This document shows positions 11,696-23,814 of a DNA stretch of 64,000 nucleotides, in pieces. A program made the position numbers and the translations under genes. How positions within the stretch are numbered: the stretch's first letter is position 1; each line of letters begins with the position of its first letter. The notes below the pieces were generated by a model that worked only from the letters and a program-made list of their open reading frames with translations, was not told the origin of the DNA and ran no database searches. This DNA comes from Okapia johnstoni (taxonomy: Eukaryota; Chordata; Mammalia; Artiodactyla; Giraffidae), in NCBI GenBank assembly GCA_024291935.2, contig CM044320.1, positions 55,928,001 through 55,992,000 of the forward strand. Direction: 5' to 3'.

Positions 11696-12946
11696 AATGG
11701 CCATCATCAAAAAATCTAAAAATAAGAAAACACACACACACAAAGAAAATTAAAAAGAAAGAAAGAAAAAAAAATCTACTAACAATAAATGCTGGAGATG
11801 GTGTGGAGCAAAGAAAACCCTCCTAAACTGTTGGTGGAAATGTAAATTGGTATAGCTACAACAGAGAACAGTATGGAAGTTCCTCAAAAAGCTAAAAAGA
11901 GGGACTTTCCTGATGGTCCAGGTTAAGAATCTACCTGCCAATGCAGGGGACACAGTTTGATCCCTGGTCCAAGAAGATCCTACATGCCTCGGAGAGTAGT
12001 GTGCCGTAACTACTGAGCCTGTGCAGTGTAACTATTGAAGCCCACATGCCTAGTGCCCATGCTTCGCAACAAGAGAAGCCACTGCAATGAGAAGCCCATG
12101 CATTGCAAGTAGAGAGTAGTTCCCATTCTCCCCAACTAGAGAAAGTCCGCACACAGCAACAAAGACCTAGCACAACAATAAAAAAATATTAAAAAAAAAA
12201 AAACAAAGACAGAAATAACATATGAACCAGCAATCCCACTACTATGCATATACCCTGAGGAAACCATAATAACCATAATTCAAAAAGACACATGTACCCC
12301 AATGTTCACTGCAGCACTATTTACAATAGCCAGAACATGGAAACAACCTAAATATCCATTGACAGATGAATGGACAAAGATGTGGTACATATATACACTG
12401 AACTATTAGCCATAAAAAAATAATGAAACTAGGTCATTTGCAGTGATGTGGGTAGACCAAGAGTCTGTCATACAGAGTGAAGTAAGTCAGAGAAAAACAA
12501 GTATCGTATATTAATTCATATGTATGGAATCTAAAAAGATGGTACAGATGAGCTTGTTTGTAAAGCAGGATTAAAGACACAGACGTAAAGAACAGACTTG
12601 TGGACACATGGGGAAGAAGCTGAGGGTTAAGACAAATTGGGAGCATAGGACTGACATATATACATTGTACATAATGTATATAATGTACATATGTATATCT
12701 AATAATGTACATAATGTATAATGTATACACACACATTAATGTGTATAAAATAGCTAGTGGGAAGTTGCAGTATAACACAGGGAGCTCAGCTTGGTCCTCT
12801 GTGATGACCTACAGGGATGGAATGAAGGGGTTAGGATGGGAGAGAAAGAGGTTCAAGAGGGAGGGTATATATGTATATAAATAGCTAATGCAATTTGTTG
12901 TACAGAAGAAACTGATATAACGTTGTAAAGCAATTATATTCCCCCC
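11696..12946 (+). mobile_element. L1 3' end, interrupted by a SINE
   Basis: End of L1 ORF2 and its 3'UTR, recognisable from 'aataaatgctggagatgg' (11788), 'gcaatcccactactatgc' (12229) and 'atttacaatagccag' (12320). A CHR-type SINE splits it at 11899-12205. It ends where the next L1 begins. Confidence 0.85.
11899..12205 (+). mobile_element. CHR-type SINE, long form, nested in L1
   Basis: Head GGGACTTTCCTGATGGTCCAG to the A-rich tail after AGCACAACAATAAAAAA. Inserted into the older L1. Confidence 0.85.
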
Positions 12947-13577
12947 ACACACAGAAAAAGATACATGCATCCCAAACATTCACTGCAGCACTACTTATAA
13001 TAGCCAGGACATGGAAGTAGCCTAAATGTCCATCAACAGAGGAATGGAAAAAGAAGATGTGAAACATATCTACAGTGGAATATTATTCAGTCATGAAAAG
13101 GAATGAAATAGTGCATTTGCAGCAACATGGATAGTCTTAAGAGATCATTATGCTGAGTGCAGTAAGTCAAACAGAAAAACAAATACCATAATTAATGCTT
13201 TTATGTGGAATCTAGAAAAATGGTACAGATGAACTCATTTGCAAAGCAGAAATAGAGATACAGATGTAGAGAAAAAACTTATGAATACCAAAGGGGAAGG
13301 GGGGTGGATGGGATGAATTGGGAGATTGGGATTGACATATATATACTACTACATATAAAACAGAAAACTAATGAGAACCTACTGTATAGCACAGGGAACT
13401 CTATCCAGGGCTCTGTGGTGACCTAAACAGGAAGGAAATCTAAAAAGGGAGGGATATACATATAAATATATGTGTGTGTATGTGTGTTTGTATAACTGAT
13501 TAACTTCACTGTACAGTAGAAACACAACATTGCAAAGCAAACATACTCCAATAAAAATTAACTTAAAAAAATTACCT
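12947..13577 (+). mobile_element. L1 3' end
   Basis: Second head-to-tail L1 end: 'cactgcagcactacttat' through the 3'UTR, ending in CCAATAAAAATTAACTTAAA. Confidence 0.85.
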
Positions 13578-13578
13578 C

Positions 13579-13838
13579 CAGGGCTTCCCTGGTGGCTCAG
13601 TGTTAGAATCCACCTGCCAATGGGAAACATAGTTTGATCCCTGGTACAGGAAGATCCCACATGCTGTGAAGCAACTAAGCCCAGGAACCACAACGACTGA
13701 AGTCCGCACGCCCTAGAGACTGAGAAGTCATTGAAATGAGAAGGCTGCACACAACAAAGAGTAGACCCCACTGGCTGTAACTAGAGAAAAGCCCACACAG
13801 CAACGAAGACCCAGCACAGCCAAAAACAGATAAACATT
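13579..13838 (+). mobile_element. CHR-type SINE, long form
   Basis: Head AGGGCTTCCCTGGTGGCTCAG to AGCACAGCCAAAAACAG. Confidence 0.87.
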
Positions 13839-14107
13839 ATCAAAAAACATTACCTCCAAAAGATCAAGTGAGAACTTGACTGGTCTGCAAGTCAGTTTTT
13901 TCTCTTTCTTTTCCCACTGCCTCACAGATGCACAATCAACAAATACCAATTAGAAATAAACTAAGTTATTTTATTAAAGTTTTTGCACAGCAAAGGAAAT
14001 CATAAACAAAATGGCAACCCTCAGAATGGAAGAAAATATTTGCAAATGAAGCAACAGACAAGGGATTAGGCTCCAAATATATATAAGCTGCTCATGAAGT
14101 CCAATTT

Positions 14108-14213
14108 AAAAAAAAAAAAAAAACACCAAGCTCCCCCACCTCTGCACAGCTGTCCAGGTGCTGGAATATAATAAACCAGCACAATAAACCTTTATTCAGG
14201 CCTGGAAAAAAAA
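14108..14213 (+). pseudogene. Short retrotransposed 3' tail of an unknown mRNA
   Basis: An insert of about 80 bp between two A-runs interrupts the L1. It contains two AATAAA-like hexamers, and the last (within 'cacaataaacc') lies about 20 nt before a 12-nt A-run. That is the layout of a cleaved and polyadenylated transcript end. I do not recognise the source gene. Confidence 0.5.
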
Positions 14214-14494
14214 AAAACCAATCAAAAAATGGGTGGAAGATCTAAATAGATATTTCTCCAAATAAGACAGACAGAGGGGCCAGTAGGCACATGAAAAGAT
14301 CCTCAACATCCTCAACATTTGCCTTACTACAGAAAGGTAAATCAAAACTACAATGAAGTATCACCTCACACTGGTCAAAAGGCTATCATCAAAAAATCTA
14401 CAAATAATAAACGCTAAAGAGGGTATGGAGAAAAAAAACCCTCCCACACTGTTGGCGGGAATGCAAATTGGTACAGCCACTATGGAGAGCAGTA

Positions 14495-14726
14495 TTGTTT
14501 GTTTGTTGTTTAGTCGCTAAGTCATGTCCACCTCTGCAACTCCATGGACTGTAGCGTGCCAGGTTCCTCTGTCCGTGGGATTTCCCAGGCAAGAATACTG
14601 GAGTCAGCTGCCATTTCCTTCTCAGGGGATCTTCCCGACCCAGGGATCAAACCTGCATCTCCTGCACTGGCAGGCCAATTCTTTACCACTGAGCCCCGGA
14701 GGCAGATTCTTCTCCAGGGAAGCCCC
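14495..14726 (-). mobile_element. Bov-tA SINE, inverted
   Basis: The reverse complement of a full Bov-tA, from 'tttagtcgctaagtc' to 'ctccagggaagcccc'. The flanks repeat AGAGCAGTAT / AGAACAGTAT, an almost perfect target duplication in L1. Confidence 0.9.
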
Positions 14727-14924
14727 AGAGAACAGTATGGAGGTTCCTTAAAAAAGTAAAAACAGAACTACCACATGATCCAGCAGTCCCACTCCTAGGT
14801 ATAAACCCAGAGAACACCATAATTCAAAAAGCTACCTGCACCCCAATGTTCAGTGCAGCACTATTTACAATAGCCAGGACATGGAAGCAACCTAAATGTC
14901 CATAAACAGAGGAATAAAGAAGAT

Positions 14925-14928
<4 letters not shown>

Positions 14929-15006
<78 letters not shown>
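14929..15006. repeat. (TA)n(CA)n(TA)n microsatellite
   Basis: Pure TA units, then CA units, then TA again, inside the L1 3' region. Confidence 0.95.
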
Positions 15007-15007
<1 letters not shown>

Positions 15008-15311
15008 TGGAATATTATTCAGCCTTAAAAAGGAACGAAATAGTAGCATTTGCAGCAACAAGGATGGACCAGGAGATCATCATACTGAATGAACTTAAGT
15101 CAGACAGAGAAAGACAAATATTATATGATATTGCTTATATGTAGAATTTTTTTTTAAATGGTACAAATGAACTTATTTACAAAACAGAAATAAAGTCATC
15201 AACATAGAAAACAAACTTATAGTTACCAAAGGGGTAGGGGGTGAGGAATAATTGGGAAACTGGGATCGACATATTCACATTACTATATGTAAAACAGATA
15301 ACTAATAAGAA

Positions 15312-15525
15312 TCTGGGCCTCCCAGGTGGCTCATTAGTAAAAGAATCCACCTGCTAATGCAGGAGACACAGGTTAGATCCCTGGGTGGTAAAGATGCCCT
15401 GGAGAAGGAAATATCAACCTACTCCAGTATTCTTGCCTGGGAAATTCCAAGGACAAAAGAGCCTGGCAGGCTACAGTCCATGGGTCACCAAAGAGTTGGA
15501 CATGACTTAGCAACTACACAACAGT
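15312..15525 (+). mobile_element. Bov-tA SINE
   Basis: Head GGGCCTCCCAGGTGGCTCA to 'gacttagcaactacacaac'. Flanked by TAAGAATC / TAAGAACC, a likely target duplication within L1. Confidence 0.9.
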
Positions 15526-16111
15526 AAGAACCTACTGTACAGCACAGGACTGATTATTTTAAACCCTGCTGATTACCTCATTTATCTCTACACTTCTAGC
15601 TCTACAGGATAAGGACTCAAGCTGAGATATTTTGGGACCTCAAAGTAATTGTATGGGTATAAAACTACAGTTTTTACTTGCCTGCAAAAGATTCTTAGTC
15701 TTTAATGAAAAACAAACACAAGCTGCAAAACACCACTAACACCTTTAGTGCATTGGTCTAAGTCAGGGAAGAGACCTTACAAGAGCACTTAACAACTGGC
15801 TTCATTTTGTTCCCCCAAGAAAATACCCAGAAAGGTCTAAAAATTATCTCCTAGCAGTTAAAGAAACTGAAAAGACTTTTTCTTTTCCTTGTGGTATACA
15901 AATTAAGGAGGGACAGAATAAAATGAGTCTTTTTAAAATTACCAGAAGTGTTTTGACTACTGGAGACGTGACTGCCTGAGCTTTGGGGTGGGTTTGTTTT
16001 GTTTTTTTACCTTTTCTCCTTATCCTCTCTCATCTCCAGGCTGGGGTTCCCAATTTGATTAGTTCTTTTTTAAAACATTCCAGGAAACTTACTGTCAAAA
16101 CTAGAAAGCTG

Positions 16112-16308
16112 ACAGGACTTCTGTGATGGTCCAATGGTTAAGAATCCGCCTAGCAATGCAGGGGATATAGGTTTTGATCCCAGATCAGGGTACTAAGATC
16201 CCAGATGCTGGAGCAACTAAGCCTGCTCCCCGCAAATGGAGTCTGGGCGCTACAGTGAAAAATCCCGCATGATGTGTCTAAGACCCGAGGTAGCCAAATT
16301 AACTAATT
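16112..16308 (+). mobile_element. CHR-type SINE
   Basis: Head AGGACTTCTGTGATGGTCC, diverged body, ending near AGGTAGCCAAATTAACTAA. Confidence 0.78.
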
Positions 16309-18296
16309 AATTCATTTAAACAAACAAAAACCAGAAAGCAGAAACGGTTTTCCAGTATAGATTCAAACAACTGGATTGAACAACTCACAAGAGATCTTGC
16401 AGAAAAGCAAAAAGTACCTGGATTTATGAAACATCCCAGAATCTTTCCTTTCATACAGCCCAAGTAAAAATGATGGAAGCACTGCAGATTACCGTAATTA
16501 GGGCTTTCAACACCCATTTTTTTAAGAGTTGGAGAAAACTAGACACATGCTAAGGAAATCTAAGGGAACTCAAAAAGAAATTAAAACAGATCAAGGTTAA
16601 GAATTCTTTCCTATCTATATCTGTTTTCAGAAATAAACTCAAATTTAAGAAGGAACAGACAGAATAACTTTATCAGAGAGATGGAACAAGTGTGACTTTA
16701 CCAAAGTGGCAACCACAGTAAGAACAAAAGGTAACCAGAAAAGACAATTAAGTGGAATGTTTTCTACAGAGACTGAAAGGATACAGCAGGAGGAAAATAC
16801 TAAAGCCGCTGTGTATGAAGACGGTCTCTAAAATTAGACCCACCAACTGTATTCATGCACACATATTCAAGCCATGAGTACAGTTATTTTTCCTACTTGT
16901 AAGTTGGCAGCACATTTCACAGAGGGACATTTAGAGCCCTTTATCCCATCTCACTAGTAGACACAGGGGAAAAAAATAAAATAAAAACAACACCCGTGTG
17001 CACACACACAGAATTTCATAAAATTCTCTCCTCTGTACTTCCTGGGGCCATGTAATGAAAACGCAGCAGTTTTATCCCTTCCTCAAAATTTGCTTTCTCC
17101 TAAAAGCTTTCCTCGAGTTCATGAAGAGACCTGGCACAGGAACAAGCAATGCCTCATTCAGAAACCATTACCTATACTGAAACATCAGTACTCGGTACAG
17201 TATTTTTATCTCTTAAGAGGTGAGAACATACAATGTTTGAGTATCTCTAGGTACTGAGACAGACTTCCTAGAAACTTTGTGAAAGGATTTTAAAAGGAAC
17301 AAATGTGGTAGAAGCCTTTATCAATGTGCCAAAATTATACCAGAAAGTATTCACAAAATGAGAATATACCTCTCTATATTAATAACAACAGTATCAGACC
17401 CAGTCCAATATACACATGATCCCCAATTCTCCCACACTCCCACCCCCAACTCAAACCATTCTCTCATAGGCTTGGAAGCTTTCAATGTCCTGATAAAAAT
17501 TTAAACAAAAACAGCTTTGCAACCAACATTCTTACAAAGTGTTAAAAGCACTATCTCACCCCTTTCACCTTCCTAAGCTGAAAAACAGTAGCCAGGGCTG
17601 CCCCCAGAGAGAAATCTCATCCAGGCCACTTTAGCCAGAAGGTCAATGAAGATAACAAATACACCAATCAAGAAATAAGAAAGGAAAAAATAAATAACAG
17701 AAAATCCATGGAACTCAGGGGGCCTGCTCCTTTATCCTCAGACTTAATTTAGTTGCTAAAAATGACCACAAAAATGGGTTTGTGGAAAGAAGGATCAGAC
17801 GTTCCCCACAATCAAACACTCCACCATTGTTAGAGATGGGTTTTCTTACAAGTTTTCAAGCTCAACTGTCTCCACATTTATAGGAGGGGGGAAAAAATCT
17901 AACCCATACAGCCCAGACTATAATATTAACATCTTCAGTTGACTGAAAAATTCAAAGTGGAACCAGCCTACTTAGTTCTGAGGCCAAAGAGGTAAGGATG
18001 GTGATATTTGTCTCTCGAGGAACCAATCTCCAGGAAGAGTCTGAAACAGTAAAAATTCTGACCACATGAGATCTGAGATAATCTTCCTCTAAGACACCAC
18101 GCTCCATCCTCTCTGCTTTCAAAGTGCTTTCACTTAAAGACCTGAAAGCACAAGACTTCTGTCAAAACAGAAACGTGGCAAGAACTGACAGAAAAAAAAA
18201 TCTCAAGTTCTTCCAATAAATATCTTATAAAAGCCTAGTGGAAATCCTTGTCTCTCATTTATGACAATGAGAGAATTCAAGAATAAAACTTCTTTA

Positions 18297-18800
18297 TCTA
18301 GTCAATCAATAAATTTGTTGAGCACCTGCTGCATGTCAAGGGCTATGCTAAGAGCTGAGGATACAGCAACTGATACAAGATTATCTAAACCTCATGAAGC
18401 TTATTTTCTAAAGGGTGAGATTAAACATATATAATATGTTATCTGTTGATGAGTAAGGAGGAAATTAAAGCAAAGTGGGATAGAAAGTTATGTAACTGTA
18501 TGTGGAGGAAGGGCTTTGCAATTTAGATAAGTCTAGGAAACGTCACTGTTAGAGTGACTTGTAAGTTAAAGACCTAAAGAAGGTGAGGATACAGGGTTAT
18601 GCAGCTTTGTAAGAAAAAGGTGATCCAGAAAGTCTCACTGGCACAGCTGCTGAGTCAGATGTGCCTGAAGTGCTCAAGAACAGTGCGTTTGCTGCTGGGC
18701 GGGAGAAGGGGGCAGCAGGTAAGGCTGCTACATATTTTGGACTTTAAAGACGACTGTAAAGTCTCTGGGTTTTATTCTCATACAGGAAGGAAGCCATCTC
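18297..18800 (-). mobile_element. L2-like relic
   Basis: Starts with a TCAATCAATAAATTTGTTGAGC type end (reverse complement of an L2 tail) followed by diverged text. Low-identity assignment. Confidence 0.45.
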
Positions 18801-20126
18801 CTCTTCAGACTCCTTTCTATTAAAAAAAATCAGGCATCCTATTCTTACATGCGCAAGTTTTTAAAATTTTGTTTTAAAACTGAAGGTCTACAGTGTAAAT
18901 CATATAGTGGACACTAAACTGGAATTTAAACACTGAAAATAACACTGTAAAGTATTAACTGTCAGTGAAAATTAGTAATACAATTTTTGCTGAGAGTTCA
19001 TGAGACCCTCAAGAAAGGTTCTCCGTTCTCTCAGCCCTGTGGAGTACTGTGAAGGGGAGGAAAAATACAACTAAAAGTGAACTGAATTGACTACCACTTT
19101 CTACCACTATTTAAGCCATTTTAGTCTTGATGCCCCAGACTCCTTGGGGCGGGGAGATAAGAAAAATAAAACGAGAGGGGGGAAAAAAAGCATTAAGAAG
19201 AAAGAGGAGCACAAGCAACTGATTCAAATGTCAATCTGACTATCCAAAAATAAATTAAAAAAAAAAAAGTTAGGCATTTGTGCAAGTCCTTAAGTGGAAC
19301 CTGTCACCTCCCTCCACCAGTCACCATGTTGCCTACCAACAACACAGGGCTCAAGCTTCTCAATGTTAGTTAAGTCTATTTGGAAAAAATATATAAAAGG
19401 ACATCCATCCAACTGAGAGCTGAATTTAAATTTTTCCACACTGGTCTCTGGTTTAATGAACCTCTGGGACTGTTATTCGGTCATTCTTAATCATTATCCA
19501 AGAACAATTCATTTTGAATGAATATATACTTTGTGGAGTTACTAGGCTAATGGTCACAAATGTTGCAATTTGGGGCTCCAGAGGTAATCAAAACCGAGAA
19601 GAGTTTTCAAAGCCTCAGGAGTTAGCTGCAACTGCAAATGAAACGTAGGCCCAACTTTTAAGCTCCAGAAACATCTCCTTGTATGTTCCAACTCAAATCT
19701 CTGTTCCTCTAATAAACTCGGGCACCGACAAGATCTGAAACACTCCAACACCTTTCCCTCCCATTTCTCCAAGGCTCGAAGAAAAACGGAGACTCAAGAA
19801 ACACATGGGACTAGTCACCCTGGAGCACAAGGGCGTAAGTTTTTAGGTCCCACCGCACAGGCCACAGGTGGCGCCAGCCCCCCCACTCCCCGCCCCGCGC
19901 CCTCGTTTCTCGCCTGCGCTCCCGGTACACACACGGGGCGTCTCTGGCCTCCGGGCCGTCCTTCACCGGAGGCTCGGGTCGACCCACCGCCCGCGGGTCC
20001 GGGCAGCGGCAGCGCGGGGAACCCAGGCCAGGGGGCTCCGCCCGCCCGCCCGCCCGCGCGGCCGCCACGCCCCTTCCCCACGGGCTGCCCGCGTCGCCCG
20101 CCCCCTCGGCCCGGAGGTGGCCTCAC

Positions 20127-20450
20127 CTCACGCGGGCCGTAGCGGGGAGGGCGCCAGCGTCTCCGCCCGCCGCCCGGGCCCACGGCCGCTCGGCTGCGGC
20201 TCGGCCCCGACGGCCGGCGGCGGCGCGCTTCTGGGGGCGGGCTCTTCTCAGCGGGGGTTTCCCCAGGGCCCAGGGCGGGGGAGCAGGGGGGGACTGGGGC
20301 GGGGGAGGGGAAAGGGGCTTGGGAAGGAAAGGGAGAGGGGGAGAAAAGGGGGAAACCAAACCCGGAAAGGGAGAAAAGGGGGGGAGGGGGAAAATCAGAA
20401 GGGGAAGAAAGGCCCAGAGTCCGCCCCCCGCTGCGGCCTGCGCCCTACGT
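20127..20450 (-). other. R3HDM2: Probable non-coding first exon of R3HDM2 (start not fixed)
   Basis: Only the 3' boundary is supported: the minus-strand donor after 20127. The right edge is a guess bounded by the CRE at 20446. No protein sequence of R3HDM2 is visible, which fits a 5'UTR exon. Open frames here are GC-rich artefacts. Confidence 0.4.
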
Positions 20451-20452
20451 CA
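20446..20452 (+). promoter_or_regulatory. CRE half-site-type motif TACGTCA
   Basis: TACGTCACC followed 18 nt later by a second GTCGTCACC, at the distal edge of the CpG island. Typical of CREB/ATF-responsive CpG promoters; function inferred. Confidence 0.5.
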
Positions 20453-20896
20453 CCACGTCCGGCGTAGTCGTCACCGCGTCCTGCGCCCGGCGCTTCTGTG
20501 CTTCCTGTGTGCCTGTCTCCACGCCTGCAGACCCCACCCCCCGCGCCGCGTGTTCACCCACCTACCCGGCGCGCTCACTCACGCTCTCACTCTGTCGCTT
20601 CCGCTGCGTTACCTATGTCTTCAGCCGGCAATCCACATCCACTGCGCCCTTTAGTTCACCTGAAACACATCAAGCCTGTCAGAGTCACCCTTAATTTAAA
20701 AATGATACTAATAACTGAAATCTTTAAGTTTACAGAGTACTTTCAAAATAGCCTTTCACCTAGGACTGTAACTCCTGCTCCCAAAACAGCATATTTGAAG
20801 TAGATACTTGTAGTATAAATGGAAAAAGATCATGTAGTAGGTAGATGTCCATTTTTTCCCTGATGTAAAAATTTTAACTCTATATAAAGTAGGTTT

Positions 20897-21540
20897 CATG
20901 CCATCACTTCATGGCAAATAGATGAGGAAACAGTGGCTGACTTTATTTTTCTGGGCTCCAAAATCACTGCAGATGGTGATTGCAGCCATGAAATTAAAAG
21001 ACGCTTACTCCTTGGAAGGAAAGTTATGACCAACCTAGATAGCATATTAAAAAGCAGAGACATTACTTTGCCAACAAAGGTCCATCTAGTCAAGGCTATG
21101 GTTTTTCCAGTAGCCATGTATGGATGTGAGAGTTGGACTGTAAAGAAAGCTGAGTACCCAAGAATTGATGCTTTTGAACTGTGGTGTTGGAGAAGACTCT
21201 TGAGAGTCCCTTGGACTGCAAGGAGATCCATCCAGTCCATCCTAAAGGAGATCAGTCCTGGGTGTTCATTGGTAGGACTGATGTTGAAGCTGAAAATCCA
21301 ATACTTTGGCCACCTGATGTGAAGAACTGAGTCATTTGAAAAGACCCCAAAGCTGGGAAAGATTGAAGGCAGGAGGAGAAGGGGACGACAGAGGATGAGA
21401 TGGTTGGATGGCATCACCGACTCAATGGACATAAGTTTTAGTAAACTCCGTGAGTTGGTGATGGACAGGGAGGCCTGGCGTGCTGCAGTCCATGGGGTCG
21501 CAGAGTCAGACATGACTGGACAACTGAACTGAACTGAACT
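20897..21540 (+). mobile_element. BovB LINE, 3' fragment
   Basis: Covers the end of the reverse-transcriptase reading frame and the 3' end, finishing in CTGAACTGAACTGAACT. Highly similar to the copies at 1-557 and 2607-4527. Coding remnants stop early (for example the TGA after CACCTGATG near 21318). Confidence 0.93.
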
Positions 21541-21767
21541 AAAAGTAGGTTTAAGTCCTTCCTGTTTAAAATCACTGCTTCACACCACCACTCTTTAACA
21601 CACAATTCTTTTTTAAAAGATCATCTTAAATTTGCAGCTTCCCCCACACTGTCCATCCTAGGCAGAATCAGTTTAGTTACTGATTACATGTATTTGCATC
21701 ATTTCTTGACTAACTCCCTCAAAGCATTGTAGTCATACATGGATAGAATTCAGTCATTAAATATGTA

Positions 21768-21850
21768 TTATGTAGTGGTGCTAGTGGTAAAGAACCCACC
21801 TGTCAATGCAGGAGATGTAAGAGACAAACAGCTAATATTTGTATTAATAT

Positions 21851-21911
<61 letters not shown>

Positions 21912-22117
21912 GGAGCTTCTCTGGTGGCTCAGTGGTAAAGAATCCATCTGCCAATGCAGGAGATGCATTGGGTCAGGAAGATCCCCTAGAAGAGGACATG
22001 GCAACCCATTTGCATGTTCTTGCCAGGGAAATCCCATGGACAGAGGAGCCTGGTGGGCTACAGTCCATAGGGTTGCAAAGGGTCAGACATGACTTAGAGA
22101 CTAAAGAACAACAACAA
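21768..22117 (+). mobile_element. Bov-tA pieces flanking a CA repeat
   Basis: A short tRNA-like head piece (21768-21822), a CA microsatellite, then a nearly full Bov-tA (21911-22117). This could be an eroded dimeric Bov-tA or two insertions. Confidence 0.8.
21849..21910. repeat. (TA)n(CA)n microsatellite
   Basis: Short TA run leading into about 23 CA units. Confidence 0.95.
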
Positions 22118-22428
22118 ATATGTGCTATAATAGAGAGGTGTTCCATGTGCTGTGGAAACACATGAAGGACCGTTTAGTTCTTAGACTTAAGAGAGATCAA
22201 ATAAGCTACAGAGATGGTAAAGGTGAAATTTCAGCTAACCTTGAAGAATATAAGTTAGAGTTCATCAGAGAGACAATGGATAACCAACAATGTTGTAAAG
22301 ATAAGAAATTCTCCTTTCGTTCAAAAATCAGCAATTTCTAGGTTTTCAAGCTGGAGGCAGGAGGCAGTGACGGTCAGGAGGAAATAATAACTAATATTTG
22401 TATTAGTGTTATGTATGTATGTATATAG

Positions 22429-22663
22429 GGCTTCCCTGGTGGTTCAGTGGTAAAGAATCTGTCTGCCAATGCAGGAGACATATGCAGGAGATGCAGGTTC
22501 TATCCCTGGTTCGGGAAGATCCCCTGGAGAAGGAAATGGCAATCCACTCCAGTATTCTTGCCTGGGAAATCCCACGGTCAGAGGAGCCTGGCGGGCTACA
22601 ATCCATGGGGTTGCAAAAGAATTGGACACAACTTAGGGACTAAGGCAACTAAACAACAACAAT
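22429..22663 (+). mobile_element. Bov-tA SINE
   Basis: Head AGGGCTTCCCTGGTGGTTCAG, with a small internal duplication of the GCAGGAGA motif, ending in an AACAACAA tail. Confidence 0.9.
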
Positions 22664-22770
22664 GTATGTACATGGAGTATAGGATATGTAGCATTCTACA
22701 TCTGTTATTTCAATTTAATCCTCAAAACAGTAGGTATTGCCCTTGTACTCATTTTATAAGAGAAGGAACC

Positions 22771-23053
22771 CTGGGCTTCCCTGGTGGTGTAATGGATAAG
22801 AATCTGCCTGCCAGTGCAGGAGACACCAGTTCGATCCCTGGTCCAGAAAAATTCCACATGCCACGGAGCAACTAAGCCCATGTATCACAGCTGCTGAGCC
22901 TGTGCTCCACAGCAAGAGAAGCCATTGCAGTGAGAAGCCCGTGCACTGCAACGAAGAGTAGCTCCTGCTCCCCACAACTAGAGAAAGCCTTCCCAAAAGC
23001 AATGAAGACCCGGCACAGCCAAAAATAAATAAAGAGAAAAAAAAAAAAAAACC
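22771..23053 (+). mobile_element. CHR-type SINE, long form
   Basis: Head GGGCTTCCCTGGTGGTGTAA to GCACAGCCAAAAATAAATAA plus A-run. Confidence 0.87.
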
Positions 23054-23184
23054 TCCAGTTAAAAGAAAAAAAGAAAAGATAAGGAACCCTGGGGCAACAA
23101 AGTCCCAGATTTTGAACTGAGACATTTTATCTTCATAAACTGCTCTTAATCACTACACTGTTAGAAATGCAACTGGACACAGTG

Positions 23185-23448
23185 AGAGGGAGGGGAAGGT
23201 AGGGTGAACTGGGAGAATAGCATTGACATATATACACTACCATATATAAAACAGGGGGAAGCTGCTGTATAGCACAGGGAGCTCAGGTCAGTGCTCTGTA
23301 ATGCCCTAGAGTGGTGAGATGGGTTGGGAGAGACTCAAGAAGGAGGGGATGTATGTATACATATAGCTGATTCACTTTGTTGTACAGCAGAAACTAACAC
23401 AATATTGTAAAGCAGTTATACTTTAATAATAAAATAAAATTAAAAAAA
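23185..23448 (+). mobile_element. L1 3'UTR fragment
   Basis: Same text as the L1 3' ends at 12-13 kb ('acatatatacactaccat', 'gattcactttgttgtac'), ending in an A-rich tail. Confidence 0.8.
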
Positions 23449-23814
23449 GAAATGTAACTGAAAAGGGCAGGTTTCAAAGGATCTGTGTGTCATAATGCAG
23501 AGTGAATCAGTAGGGTATTTTAGGGGCAAATACAGTAATTGAAGAACAGCTAAGGCAGAAACATGAAGCATCCACCCCTAAGAGAAACCCTGCTCTGTTT
23601 CTCCTGCTTTTGCTAACCTCTTATTTCCTAGCTGTTTGTCAAAGAGAAGAGAAGCAGTTGAAATCATCTTCGAGTCTGAAGGGGTCTGGGAAGTACATAA
23701 TGTAGTTAAGACATGAAACAAATAGCAATGTAACTATTTCTCCCAACCTCCAGGTAAGGTTATATCCAAGAATGAAAATAGGAATATTAAAAGTCAGATA
23801 TGAGATCAATTCCT

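Larger units (their letters stand above)
13929..15548 (+). mobile_element. L1 3' end with several nested insertions
   Basis: Third L1 end in the same direction (the end of ORF2 near 13965-14460 and 14736-15090, then 3'UTR). It is split by a short A-tailed insert (14108-14213), an inverted Bov-tA (14495-14726), TA/CA repeats (14929-15006) and a forward Bov-tA (15312-15525). Confidence 0.82.
1..19859 (-). other. R3HDM2: Presumed first intron of R3HDM2, no coding exon seen
   Basis: No conserved coding exon could be recognised in this 20-kb stretch; the open frames belong to repeats or are short and random. The placement is inference: in human 12q13.3 the gene directly upstream of INHBC is R3HDM2, transcribed away from INHBC with a very long 5' intron, and a CpG island with a minus-strand splice donor sits at its expected 5' end (about 20.1 kb). 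Stretches where I recognise nothing: 4528-5028, 5341-5825, 6149-7213, 8466-8781, 8900-9422, 10801-11695, 15549-16111, 16309-18296 and 18801-19859. They are AT-rich and without obvious genes. Confidence 0.5.
19860..20620 (-). promoter_or_regulatory. R3HDM2: CpG island, probable R3HDM2 promoter
   Basis: This is an abrupt change from AT-rich sequence to very GC- and CpG-rich sequence, with CCCG repeats (20038-20060), GC boxes and a long G/A-rich tract (20270-20410). On the minus strand GAG|GTGAGG at 20127 is a strong splice donor, so transcription to the left is likely. Assignment to R3HDM2 is inference from conserved gene order upstream of INHBC. No TATA box is seen. A plus-strand GTAAGT at 19835 could serve a divergent transcript. 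Confidence 0.7.

Noticed and set aside
1..20000. Many tRNA-like sequences with B-box GGTTCGATCC
   Set aside because: All sit in SINE heads (Bov-tA or CHR-type) followed by SINE bodies; no free-standing cloverleaf tRNA gene was recognised.
19811..20803. Several long GC-rich frames on both strands (up to 199 codons)
   Set aside because: Low-complexity Arg/Pro/Gly/Ala composition of a CpG island, no recognised domain, and frames open on both strands at once.
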